Of a stretch of 8,723 nucleotides of DNA, positions 1-6,265 are shown piece by piece. The notes under the pieces are model-generated. The model was not told where the DNA came from. It was given only the letters and a program-made list of their open reading frames with translations, and made no database searches. The stretch covers positions 1 to 8,723 of the forward strand of contig DAOUAJ010000212.1 in NCBI GenBank assembly GCA_034433615.1. Direction: 5' to 3'. This DNA is from DAOUAJ01 sp034433615 (GTDB lineage: Bacteria > Chloroflexota > Anaerolineae > DUEN01). The translations under genes and the position numbers were made by a program. Every line of letters begins with the position of its first letter. Position 1 is the first letter of the stretch.

Positions 1-2
1 CA

Positions 3-1334
3 GACCTGGGCGATGGGCTGTGGCACGTTACCGTTCGGCGGCAAGCGTACCTGGCCTATCGCATCACCGTCGGCCAGAGCCTGGCGGACGTGCACGAGCG
101 TCATGCCCACCGGCTGGGACATCCGGCTGACCGCCCCGCCTTCGACCTGTTGCAAACACCACAATGGACCACCTGGGCGCGCTTCAAGACACAGATTGAC
201 CAGAGCACTGTCCTGCGTTTTGCCCACGAGATTCTCGAGCACGGCTTCCCCACGGGCCTCTTCGGCATTGACGACTGCTGGCAAGTCCACTACGGCGATA
301 CCGAGTTCGACCGCGAGCGGTTCCCCAACCCGCGCGAGTTGATCGCCGCGTTGCAGGACATGGGCTTCATGGTCACGTTATGGGTGACGCCGTTTGTCAA
401 CCGGGATGCCGGGAATTTCAAGGAGGGGAGGCGGCATGGTTACTTTATCCGTCGGCTGGACACGGGCGAGCCGTATCTGGTTCGCTGGTGGCGGGGCGAG
501 GGTGCGTTGGTGGACTTCAGCAACCCGGAGGCGGCTGCCTGGTGGCTGGACAGGCTGCGAGCGTTACAGGATCGCTATGGGCTGGACGGCTTCAAATTCG
601 ACGGCGGTGATGGGAACTGGGTCCCCACGGACGGGGTGAGCGTGGGGGGCCTCAGCCCGAACGGCTACAGCGATGCTTACGTCGCCTGGGTAGCTCAGCA
701 CTTCCGGTGGTGCGAGGTGCGCGTCGGCTGGCGTTCACAGCGAGCGCCGTTGCTCTTCCGCCTGGGAGACAAAGACAGTCATTGGGATGAAGAAAACGGG
801 CTGCGGGCGATCATCCCGCAGATGCTGCACCTGGGGCTTGCTGGCTATCCCTTCGTGTTTGCTGACATGATCGGCGGCAATAGCTACGGTGACCAGCATG
901 GGGATAAGGAGCTGCTTATCCGCTGGACGGAGCTGAGTGCGGCCCTTCCGGCCATGCAGTTCTCCATCGCGCCCTGGGATTTTGATCAGGAGGCGGTGGA
1001 GATCTGCCGACGTTATGCCCAACTGCACCAGGAGCTGGCTCCGGCGCTGGACCGGGCCACGCATCAGGCGGTGAACACAGGAGCGCCGGTGATCCGTCCG
1101 CTGGGCTGGGGTTGGGACGACGAGGCAGCTTACCAGTGCGCTGATCAATTCCTGTTGGGCGACGAATATTGCGTGGCGCCGGTGATGATGCCCGGTGCTG
1201 GCTCGCGGGACGTGCTTCTGCCGCCAGGGCAGTGGCGGGATCACTGGACCGGCAAGCGCTTCGATGGCCCCGCCGTCCTGCGTGATCACCCGGCGCCGTT
1301 GGACTATCTGCCGCTCTTCCGCCGCGAAGAATAG
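3..1334 (+). CDS. Glycoside hydrolase family 31, MYORG-like (5'-truncated by window edge)
   Basis: This is a retaining exo-glycosidase of family GH31, C-terminal 443 residues only. The frame is open to the left edge, so the real start is outside; the GTG at 90 is internal. Numbering from nucleotide 3, the barrel shows FGIDDCW (87-93), a KFDGGD block whose Asp200 (600-602) is the expected nucleophile, RVGWRSQ (240-246), and DKDSHW with Asp258 (774-776) as expected acid/base. The LGLAGYPFVFADMIGG and PAMQFSIAPW stretches and the 58-residue nucleophile-acid/base spacing match the MYORG branch rather than classical alpha-glucosidases. The C-terminal beta-sandwich (about 390-443) ends normally at TAG. 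Human MYORG is reported as an alpha-galactosidase; for this protein an alpha-galactoside, alpha-xyloside or alpha-glucoside substrate is equally open. No signal peptide can be judged without the N-terminus. The family is certain, the substrate unknown. A kinase gene follows on the same strand after 92 bp. Confidence 0.93.
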   Translation, partial: DLGDGLWHVTVRRQAYLAYRITVGQSLADVHERHAHRLGHPADRPAFDLLQTPQWTTWARFKTQIDQSTVLRFAHEILEHGFPTGLFGIDDCWQVHYGDTEFDRERFPNPRELIAALQDMGFMVTLWVTPFVNRDAGNFKEGRRHGYFIRRLDTGEPYLVRWWRGEGALVDFSNPEAAAWWLDRLRALQDRYGLDGFKFDGGDGNWVPTDGVSVGGLSPNGYSDAYVAWVAQHFRWCEVRVGWRSQRAPLLFRLGDKDSHWDEENGLRAIIPQMLHLGLAGYPFVFADMIGGNSYGDQHGDKELLIRWTELSAALPAMQFSIAPWDFDQEAVEICRRYAQLHQELAPALDRATHQAVNTGAPVIRPLGWGWDDEAAYQCADQFLLGDEYCVAPVMMPGAGSRDVLLPPGQWRDHWTGKRFDGPAVLRDHPAPLDYLPLFRREE

Positions 1335-1410
1335 ACGATGGACGATAGACGGCGGACGACGGACGGATATAGCCTCGTCACCCATCGTCTGTCGTTTTTC
1401 GTCATTCGTC
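1334..1410. repeat. Opposed 7-bp-period arrays (GACGNNN / CGTCNNN)
   Basis: Starting on the last base of the GH31 stop codon, GACG recurs every 7 bases at 1334, 1341, 1348, 1355 and 1362. After a short centre, the complementary core CGTC (CGTT once) recurs every 7 bases at 1386, 1393, 1400 and 1407, with one more CGTC at 1376 out of phase by 3. The whole block is therefore an imperfect inverted pair of degenerate heptamer arrays. One 9-bp perfect pairing is AGACGATGG (1333-1341) with CCATCGTCT (1382-1390). A run of five T (1395-1399) follows that arm, so weak terminator activity for the GH31 transcript is possible, but the 40-base loop argues against a classical intrinsic terminator. Confidence 0.75.
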
Positions 1411-1426
1411 ATCGGCATGATGGATA

Positions 1427-2230
1427 ATGGACACTGTAACCTTGTGGGGCACCTTACGGACTGAGCCCATCTACATTGATGACCTCGAACGGCCGTTGCG
1501 GGTGACGCTCGCCGAAATTCGGGATGCATACCAGCCGCTGGCCGAGGCGCTCTGGGCACGGCAGCAGACGCTGGGGCGTCGCCTCCTGGTAGGGATCAGC
1601 GGTCTGCCCGGCGGTGGCAAGAGCGTCACGGCTGCCACGCTGGCGCGGGTGCTGGACATCCTCGGCCGGGAGCGGGGTGACCGGGCGATCCACCTCAGCC
1701 TGGACGGCTTTCATCGTCCCAACGCCTGGCTGGAGACGCACACCGGCCCTGATCACGACGGCCACATCGTCATCCTGCGGCGCATCAAGGGTGCCCCATC
1801 CACCTTCGATGCAGAGGCGGCCGCCTGCTTGCTCGCTCGCGTGCGCGCCGGCGACGAGGCGGTCCCCTTCCCAGTTTATAGCCGCACATTGCACGATCCC
1901 ATCCCTGATGCCGTCACCGTGACCAGCGCGCACCGGGTGATTGTGTTCGAGGGGAATTATCTCTTCCTGGACTTGCCGCCGTGGCCGGCGGTGCGCGCGT
2001 TGTTCGACGTGCGGCTGTTCGTGGAGACGCCGGACGCCGCCCGCCTCCGCAACCTGCGGGAGCGACATCGGCGCGGCGGCAAGTCAGTGGAAGAGACGGA
2101 GCGCCAGATCGCGGTGGATAAACGCAACGCCGCCCTGATCGCGGCCAGTGCCTGCCATGCCCACGCGCGGCTGATCCGCTCGTCTGGCGGCATGGCTCTA
2201 CGGGAGGTGACAGGTCTCAGTCGAGGCTAG
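1427..2230 (+). CDS. P-loop sugar/nucleoside-type kinase (PRK / uridine kinase / pantothenate kinase-like superfamily)
   Basis: This 267-residue cytosolic ATP-dependent kinase belongs to the P-loop family that includes uridine kinase, phosphoribulokinase, CoaA-type pantothenate kinase and the rhizobial fructose-locus kinase FrcK. Visible motifs are Walker A GLPGGGKS (59-66), SLDGFH (91-96, substrate/metal side), a KGAPSTFD stretch (121-128), PVYSRTLHDP (149-158), a Walker-B-like strand with FEGNYLFL (174-181), and an Arg-rich lid LRERHRRGGKS (210-220) followed by a D-K-R-N helix (231-234). Length suits the family. The first about 50 residues precede the P-loop, as in CoaA-like members. ATG at 1427 is the first in-frame ATG but has no clear Shine-Dalgarno; later GTG/TTG starts are possible. 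Position behind a glycosidase suggests a sugar or sugar-derived substrate, which is inference; the exact substrate is not readable. Confidence 0.88.
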   Translation: MDTVTLWGTLRTEPIYIDDLERPLRVTLAEIRDAYQPLAEALWARQQTLGRRLLVGISGLPGGGKSVTAATLARVLDILGRERGDRAIHLSLDGFHRPNAWLETHTGPDHDGHIVILRRIKGAPSTFDAEAAACLLARVRAGDEAVPFPVYSRTLHDPIPDAVTVTSAHRVIVFEGNYLFLDLPPWPAVRALFDVRLFVETPDAARLRNLRERHRRGGKSVEETERQIAVDKRNAALIAASACHAHARLIRSSGGMALREVTGLSRG

Positions 2231-2299
2231 CCATTTCAACCCGATAGCTATACCCGCAGCCATGCACGCTCTCCCCTGCCACCGCCATCTGGCTGCCCA

Positions 2300-2324
2300 A
2301 GCCCGGCAGTTGAAACTGCGGGCT
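2300..2324. repeat. Palindrome with TTGAA core in the convergent spacer
   Basis: AGCCCGGCAGTT (2300-2311) pairs with AACTGCGGGCT (2314-2324): 11 pairs with one bulged G and a minimal GA loop. It lies in the 146-bp spacer between the convergent kinase gene and the minus-strand UroD remnant. No T-run follows on either strand, so it looks more like a dispersed extragenic palindrome or a Rho-independent-like RNA stabiliser than a canonical terminator. Its TTGAA centre resembles the palindrome at 4580-4596. The rest of 2231-2361 shows nothing recognisable. Confidence 0.6.
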
Positions 2325-2361
2325 GCTCCTTAAGTTGACGCATGCACCCCTTTCCTCTTGA

Positions 2362-2381
2362 CCTGAGCCGTTGGGCTCAGG
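2362..2381 (-). terminator. Perfect 8-bp hairpin overlapping the UroD-remnant stop codon
   Basis: CCTGAGCC (2362-2369), a GTTG loop and GGCTCAGG (2374-2381) form a perfect stem. The TGA stop of the minus-strand UroD remnant (2377-2379) lies inside one arm. Downstream on the minus strand the sequence is purine-rich without a T-run, so this would be an atypical terminator at best. It could equally serve the convergent kinase transcript from the plus strand. Confidence 0.35.
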
Positions 2382-2664
2382 CCGCAGCACGCTCAGTGTA
2401 CTCCCACAGCAACGCCAGATAGTCCCGGTACTGTGCCAATGAGATACCAGGCGGGGTCTGATGATCCACGCCGGGGATGAACCCGCCCTGCCGCATTACT
2501 GGCAGCAGGCGTTCCCATTCGGCGCGCATGGCGTCCACACCCCGGGTCATGGTCATCTTGTCGAAGCCCCCGATCATGCGCAGGCCGGGGTGGGCCTGGC
2601 GCACGCGGGCGATATCCACACCGGACTGCCGCTCCAGGGGCAGCATCCCCTCGACCCTGTTCAT
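2377..2664 (-). pseudogene. C-terminal remnant of a uroporphyrinogen decarboxylase (UroD)-family protein
   Basis: Ninety-five residues match only the last quarter to third of UroD-superfamily proteins of the non-haem type (COG0407-like, often corrinoid methyltransferase-related). VEGMLPLERQSGVDIARVR (4-22) and MIGGFDKMTM (30-39) are barrel strand/turn motifs, and GGFIPGVDHQTPPGISL (60-76) is the conserved C-terminal block with its Asp-His, ending at a natural TGA. The family is normally about 330-400 residues, and the N-terminal barrel is absent. Upstream in this frame the sequence is out-of-frame coding DNA of the neighbouring ADP-ribosylglycohydrolase, whose stop lies 7 bases before this ATG (2664). 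A GGAG sits only 2 bases before the ATG and overlaps no better start, so expression is doubtful. A deletion that joined the 3' end of one gene to the middle of another is the simplest reading. A stable small protein seems unlikely. Confidence 0.75.
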
Positions 2665-2671
2665 ATCTCCA

Positions 2672-4555
2672 TCATGGAACGGCATCTGCCAGGTCCACCA
2701 GCCAGTCCTCGGTGTTGTGGCCGCGGCGTCTGCCCGTATCGGCGCGCAGCCCCAGCGTGAACTTGAGGTTGTCACCCCGCTTGAGGAGCTTGAGCAGCAG
2801 CCGGTTGGGGCCTGGACGCAACGTGACGCGATGGACGTTGTTGAACGGTGCCCACCACACACACTCGTCCATCTCGCCGACCTTCTCGCCGTTCAGGTAG
2901 AGGCGATAGCCGTCGTTGTTGCCGATGACGATGTAGGCGGAGCGCTCGTCGGGGGAGATGACTGTGCGGGCCAGGTAGGCACAGTACGGGCCGCGCAACC
3001 CGATCAGCCGGGACAGGTTGATCTCGTGCTCGTAGGAGGGGACGATGGCCGGCCGCCCCAGCTTGCGCGACCAGGCCTGATACATCGCCTCCACGTCCAC
3101 GTCCGGTTCCGGGAGATAGGCGCGTTGCAGCGAGACAAAGTGTTGGTTAAAGCGCCGGCGTTGCTGAACAGGGTCCTTCTCGTCCGGTAAAGCGTCGTAG
3201 TAAACGCCCAATAGTTGCCACAGCCCGGCCCCGGCCACGCCGAAGGTGTAGGTGATGGGTGGGTTTGTTCCCAGGCGGGCGGTGAAAAGCTGGCGCATGG
3301 GCCACTCGGCCGGGTAGGCAGGCGCATGCAAGGCTACCGTGACCGCGCGATGCACGGGGTCAATCGGCGCCACCTCAGGTACGATCGTCCATCCGGCCGG
3401 CCCGGCGATAGTCAGCGGGGCGCTTTCCGGGACCTCCCCTTCCACGCGCACGGTGACGGTCACGATGTCGCCCGGCGCGGCCGCGGGCAACCCGTCGTAT
3501 TCAACCCACATTCGGGTGGCCGGAACTTTGGCAGTGGCCGGCAGTGGTGCCACCTCCGGCGCGCCGGTGATCTCCACGCCAGTGGCGCATTCTCTGGCTA
3601 GAAGCACGCCCATGCGCGCGGTGTCCCGCGCCAGAGCGGAGAGGGTCATCTCCGGCCGGCGGTACTGGATGCCCATCACCAGCTCATCGCCCACGGGCCG
3701 CTTGAGGTGCTCCGGGATGCGGCTGGCGCCCAGGATCTGGCCGACGAGCGCGGCCGCGGTGGCCAGGGTACAGTCGGTGTCGTAGCCGCAGCGGAGGGCC
3801 GCCAGCATCGTCTCCTGCAGGTCATTGCCGCCGTAGAGCAAGCCCAGGAAGGTGAACGGCACATTGATCTGGGAATCGCACGCCTCCGGGTGGCCGGCCA
3901 GCGCCATCAGGCGGTCACGGGCGTCACGCAGGCTCAGCCCTTCATCGTAAGCCTGAAAGGCGGCCCGGGTGAGCCGCTCGATGGGGGTGCCCTTGGGCAG
4001 GTAGTGCATGAACATGGCGGCCAGGCGGCGCACGTCAGGCACGAAGAAGGCCATCGAAGCCATGGCTGCCAGCATCATCTCGCCACCCACCGACTGCCCG
4101 GTGTGGTCGAGGGTGCCGTCCATCGCTGCGTAGCGGGCTGCTAGATCGGGTGCGCCGGGGAAGACGTAGCCCCAGATCTCGGCGCGGATGGGGCAACCCA
4201 TCCCGGTTTCCCAGAATTGATTGGTGAAGCGGCCGGACATGGGCGGGTGGATGCCCAACTGCCAGTTGCGGCGGAAGATGCTGTACTCGTTGAAGGGGTA
4301 CCAACACCCTTCCAGCCAGGCGGCAGCCAGGTCGTCTGACGTCAGCGCGGCCCCCTTCTCCTCCAGCACCTTCAGCCAGAGGATCTGGAGGTCCAGATCG
4401 TCGTTGGGGGGCATCTGGGCGGGAAACATTTCGTCCGGGCTGATCTCGATCCACCCCTTATTCCCCTCGAAGCGGGCGCCGACCGCGCCGCCCATGGACT
4501 TGCCGATCCATCCGCCGAGAACCTGGTCGAGGTAGCGATCATATGAGAGGTGCAT
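2672..4555 (-). CDS. ADP-ribosylglycohydrolase (DraG/ARH) fold protein with C-terminal beta-sandwich regions
   Basis: This 627-residue protein starts at ATG 4555, chosen because AAGGAG stands 6-7 bases upstream; the frame stays open to 4609 without a better start. Residues about 1-325 form the all-helical ADP-ribosylglycohydrolase domain: GGWIGKSMGGAVGARFEG (14-31), the acidic NDD metal motif (51-53), HTGQSVGGE (151-159) and the C-terminal GYDTD metal motif (257-261), so both dinuclear-metal acidic clusters are kept. Residues about 360-440 look like an Ig-like/NEW3-type strand region (PGDIVTVTVRVEG). Residues about 525-605 look like a galactose-binding-type jelly roll (ISPDERSAYIVIGNNDGYRLYLNGEKVG). 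No signal peptide or membrane segment is seen. DraG-fold enzymes cleave N- or O-glycosidic ADP-ribose links, but this large variant, among carbohydrate genes, may act on another glycosyl substrate; that is inference. GNAT lies upstream on the same strand with a 135-bp gap, and the UroD remnant directly downstream. Confidence 0.88.
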   Translation of the reverse strand: MHLSYDRYLDQVLGGWIGKSMGGAVGARFEGNKGWIEISPDEMFPAQMPPNDDLDLQILWLKVLEEKGAALTSDDLAAAWLEGCWYPFNEYSIFRRNWQLGIHPPMSGRFTNQFWETGMGCPIRAEIWGYVFPGAPDLAARYAAMDGTLDHTGQSVGGEMMLAAMASMAFFVPDVRRLAAMFMHYLPKGTPIERLTRAAFQAYDEGLSLRDARDRLMALAGHPEACDSQINVPFTFLGLLYGGNDLQETMLAALRCGYDTDCTLATAAALVGQILGASRIPEHLKRPVGDELVMGIQYRRPEMTLSALARDTARMGVLLARECATGVEITGAPEVAPLPATAKVPATRMWVEYDGLPAAAPGDIVTVTVRVEGEVPESAPLTIAGPAGWTIVPEVAPIDPVHRAVTVALHAPAYPAEWPMRQLFTARLGTNPPITYTFGVAGAGLWQLLGVYYDALPDEKDPVQQRRRFNQHFVSLQRAYLPEPDVDVEAMYQAWSRKLGRPAIVPSYEHEINLSRLIGLRGPYCAYLARTVISPDERSAYIVIGNNDGYRLYLNGEKVGEMDECVWWAPFNNVHRVTLRPGPNRLLLKLLKRGDNLKFTLGLRADTGRRRGHNTEDWLVDLADAVP

Positions 4556-4579
4556 GGGAGACTCCTTGTGATAGACGCC

Positions 4580-4596
4580 GCGGGGTTCAACCCCGC
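4580..4596. repeat. 17-bp near-perfect palindrome in the ADP-ribosylglycohydrolase leader
   Basis: GCGGGGTT (4580-4587) and AACCCCGC (4589-4596) are exact inverted repeats around a single C; physically a 6-bp stem with a 5-base loop. It lies 25 bases upstream of the start codon of the minus-strand ADP-ribosylglycohydrolase gene, in its probable leader, and shares a TTGAA centre (minus strand) with the palindrome at 2300-2324. This looks like a dispersed extragenic palindrome; a regulatory role is possible but not shown. Confidence 0.6.
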
Positions 4597-4606
4597 TTTG
4601 GGAGAG

Positions 4607-4636
4607 CAAAACCCCTACGGCTAGTTTAGGCCGTAG
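4607..4636 (-). terminator. Probable intrinsic terminator after the GNAT gene
   Basis: On the minus strand, CTACGGC (4636-4630) pairs perfectly with GCCGTAG (4621-4615), extendable by two pairs past a bulged C, followed by GGG and four T (4611-4608). It sits 55 bases past the GNAT stop codon and before the ADP-ribosylglycohydrolase gene, so the two minus-strand genes are probably not one tight operon. The U-tract is short and offset by GGG, so termination may be partial. Confidence 0.5.
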
Positions 4637-4690
4637 CCTGAGTCACCATGATTCTATGCCCGCTGGCTATCTTGTCAAGATACTCTCGTA

Positions 4691-5254
4691 CTACCTGGGA
4701 GGCTCTCTGCCTGCACCGAACTTTTCGCTGAGGAACTCGTCTTGCAGGATAGCCATCAGGCGGGCATCGTGATAACGACCATCGCGGAAGAGCGCCTGTC
4801 GCCGCGTGCCTTCGTGCCGGAAGCCAGCTTTTTCATAGCAACGGATCGCGCGCGGGTTGAAGTCGAACACCTCCAGCTCCACCCGGTGGAGATTTAGCTC
4901 GTGGAAGGCAAACCGCAGCATCGTGCGCGCGGCGTCGGTGCCAAAGCCCTGCCCCCAGTACGCCTTTTCGCCCAGGACGATGCCAAAAACGGCCATGCGG
5001 TTCTTCCAGTCCACACTATGCAGGCCGACGTTTCCGATGTGCACCCATCCGCCCTCGATCAAGGCTTCAACAGCGAACAGGAAATCGTCTCGCCGGTCCA
5101 GCATATCCTCGAACCAACGTTCTTCCTTGGCTTTCGACATCGGCTCGTACATCAGAAGATACTGACGCACCTCGGGATCGTTGAACCACCGCACAAAGGT
5201 CGGAATGTCCTCCCGCTCGATGCCACGTAAGCGCACGCGCTCCCCGTATAACAT
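4691..5254 (-). CDS. GNAT-family N-acetyltransferase (RimJ/RimL-like)
   Basis: This 187-residue cytosolic acyl-CoA-dependent acetyltransferase, Acetyltransf_3 / RimJ-RimL type, transfers an acetyl group to an amine of a protein N-terminus or small molecule. The N-terminal LRGIEREDIPTFVRWFNDPEVRQYL block (9-33) is typical of this branch; the acetyl-CoA pyrophosphate loop is YWGQGFGTDA (99-108); the C-terminal NLHRVELEVFDFNPRAIRCYEKAGF (121-145) is motif B with the usual Tyr140. I chose ATG 5254 because GAGGGAGGG (5268-5260) stands 5 bases upstream and the homology begins there; the frame stays open to 5392 only because it runs through the structured leader. It is divergent from the phosphatase gene, with a candidate promoter at 5381-5389. 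Substrate cannot be assigned. Confidence 0.9.
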   Translation of the reverse strand: MLYGERVRLRGIEREDIPTFVRWFNDPEVRQYLLMYEPMSKAKEERWFEDMLDRRDDFLFAVEALIEGGWVHIGNVGLHSVDWKNRMAVFGIVLGEKAYWGQGFGTDAARTMLRFAFHELNLHRVELEVFDFNPRAIRCYEKAGFRHEGTRRQALFRDGRYHDARLMAILQDEFLSEKFGAGREPPR

Positions 5255-5274
5255 GATCGCCCTCCCTCGTAAAT

Positions 5275-5341
5275 ATGTTCGCTCAGAGGGGACGATAGTC
5301 CCCGCTGTGATGGCGGAGTGTCCTCCGCCACGAGCGAACAT
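5275..5341. other. Three-way-junction inverted repeat in the GNAT leader
   Basis: An exact 10-bp outer stem, ATGTTCGCTC (5275-5284) with GAGCGAACAT (5332-5341), encloses two exact hairpins: GGGGAC/GTCCCC (5288-5293 / 5298-5303, GATA loop) and TGGCGGAG/CTCCGCCA (5311-5318 / 5323-5330, TGTC loop). Junction linkers are 3, 7 and 1 bases. On the minus strand the element would be transcribed between the candidate promoter (5381-5389) and the GNAT ribosome-binding site (5268-5260), ending 6 bases before that site. It may be a cis-acting leader RNA or a small non-autonomous palindromic element of the REP/MITE kind. No clear target-site duplication and no downstream T-run are seen. Confidence 0.7.
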
Positions 5342-5380
5342 TACAAATCCCCTTGCGTTTGATTCTACACCACGAAAGCA

Positions 5381-5389
5381 AGTATACCA
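5381..5389 (-). promoter_or_regulatory. Extended -10 promoter candidate for the GNAT gene
   Basis: Reading the minus strand, TGGTATACT (5389-5381) is an exact TGnTATACT extended -10 element. No good -35 is seen at 16-18 bases, which is common for extended -10 promoters. A start near 5374 would give a leader of about 120 bases containing the whole three-way-junction element. Confidence 0.45.
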
Positions 5390-5414
5390 CATCCCGCCGA
5401 ACGCTACGGGCCAG

Positions 5415-5443
5415 TTGCATCACTCCTCGAACGGTGCTATACT
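5415..5443 (+). promoter_or_regulatory. Sigma70-like promoter candidate for the HisN-type phosphatase gene
   Basis: TTGCAT (5415-5420) as a weak -35 is followed after exactly 17 bases by TATACT (5438-5443), preceded by TG one base away (5435-5436), giving an extended -10. A start near 5450 would leave a leader of about 34 bases before ATG 5484, with AGGAG in between. It is the closest plausible promoter for the phosphatase gene and perhaps for the two genes after it. Confidence 0.5.
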
Positions 5444-5483
5444 CCCACCAACCATCCCAAAAAACCCACCGCGTAGGAGCTTT

Positions 5484-6257
5484 ATGAGCACACCACCGTT
5501 ACGTTCTTTGCTGGAGTTCGCCCTGGACGCCGCCTGGCAGGCTGGCCGTATTACTCTCGGCTACTTTCAGGCTGGCGTCGCTACCGAGTTCAAGACAGAC
5601 AACACCCCGGTCACCCTCGCCGACCGCCAGGCTGAGCAGAAGCTACGGGAGTTAATTGCCCGCTACTGGCCCGATCACGGCATCATCGGCGAGGAATTTG
5701 GCCATCAAGTCGGCTCTTGTGAGCTCACCTGGATTCTTGATCCCATTGATGGCACCAAGTCGTTTGTGCGCGGCGTGCCTCTCTATGCCAATCTGCTCGC
5801 ATTAACAGACGGCAAGACCTCTCTGGTCGGCGTCGTCCACCTGCCTGCGCTAGGAGAGACGGTCTACGCCGCCCGCGGCGAGGGGTGCTACTGGAACGGG
5901 CGGCGTGCCTGCGTCTCCACAGTCAGCGATCTGAAAGACGCCGCGCTGTTGACCAGCGACTTCGACAGCTTTGCCCCCCACGGCAAGGGCGAAGCCTGGC
6001 AACGGCTGGTAGATGCGACGTACATCCAGCGCACGTGGGGGGACGCCTACGGCTACGCGCTGGTGGCCACCGGCCGCGCTGAGATCATGGTTGACCCGGC
6101 TGTGGAAGTCTGGGATTGCGCGCCGCTCCAGGTCATCATGGAGGAGGCCGGCGGCACCTTCACCGACTGGCAGGGCACGCCCACCATTCACGCCCGCGAG
6201 GCTATCGCCACCAACGGCGCGTTGTTCGACGCGGTGATGCGGCTCGTTCGAGGATGA
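5484..6257 (+). CDS. hisN: Inositol monophosphatase-family phosphatase, probable histidinol-phosphatase (HisN type)
   Basis: This 257-residue Mg-dependent phosphomonoesterase is of full family length. Metal and catalytic motifs are complete: GEE (69-71), DPIDGTKSF (86-94) and VWDCAPLQVIMEEAGG (209-224) with metal Asp211. RTWGDAYGYALVATGRAE (183-200) resembles the RxWGDxYG signature that separates HisN-type histidinol-phosphatases from true inositol monophosphatases; its likely reaction is L-histidinol phosphate to histidinol in histidine synthesis. ATG 5484 has AGGAG (5475-5479) 4 bases upstream and matches the family N-terminus; the frame is open upstream to 5181 but that part is non-homologous spacer. 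No histidine genes are nearby, so another sugar or inositol phosphate substrate is possible. It is the first gene of a plus-strand set, followed by a 109-bp repeat-bearing gap. Confidence 0.88.
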   Translation: MSTPPLRSLLEFALDAAWQAGRITLGYFQAGVATEFKTDNTPVTLADRQAEQKLRELIARYWPDHGIIGEEFGHQVGSCELTWILDPIDGTKSFVRGVPLYANLLALTDGKTSLVGVVHLPALGETVYAARGEGCYWNGRRACVSTVSDLKDAALLTSDFDSFAPHGKGEAWQRLVDATYIQRTWGDAYGYALVATGRAEIMVDPAVEVWDCAPLQVIMEEAGGTFTDWQGTPTIHAREAIATNGALFDAVMRLVRG

Positions 6258-6265
6258 GGCGAATC

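Noticed and set aside
1386..1399. Intrinsic terminator for GH31 from the T-run after the inverted arm
   Set aside because: The paired arm is 40 bases away and the stem only 9 bp; kept only as a possibility under the repeat entry.
735..1559. 274-codon minus-strand frame across the GH31 3' end, spacer and kinase 5' end
   Set aside because: It runs antisense to two well-supported genes, reads through the repeat-filled spacer and shows no family motif.
1454..2068. 204-codon minus-strand frame opposite the kinase gene
   Set aside because: Antisense to a gene with an intact Walker A and family motifs; no coding signature of its own.
2477..3190. 237-codon plus-strand frame opposite the ADP-ribosylglycohydrolase and UroD remnant
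   Set aside because: No recognisable motif; it crosses the boundary of two minus-strand reading frames that do show homology.
5275..5341. tRNA-like or CRISPR-like structure
   Set aside because: Only three stems, no anticodon or T-arm consensus or acceptor end, and no repeated unit-spacer pattern.
5255..5392. 46-residue N-terminal extension of the GNAT frame
   Set aside because: It would be encoded by the hairpin element; a strong GAGGGAGGG and family homology place the start at 5254.
5181..5483. N-terminal extension of the phosphatase frame
   Set aside because: It translates GNAT antisense and the structured spacer; AGGAG and family homology place the start at 5484.
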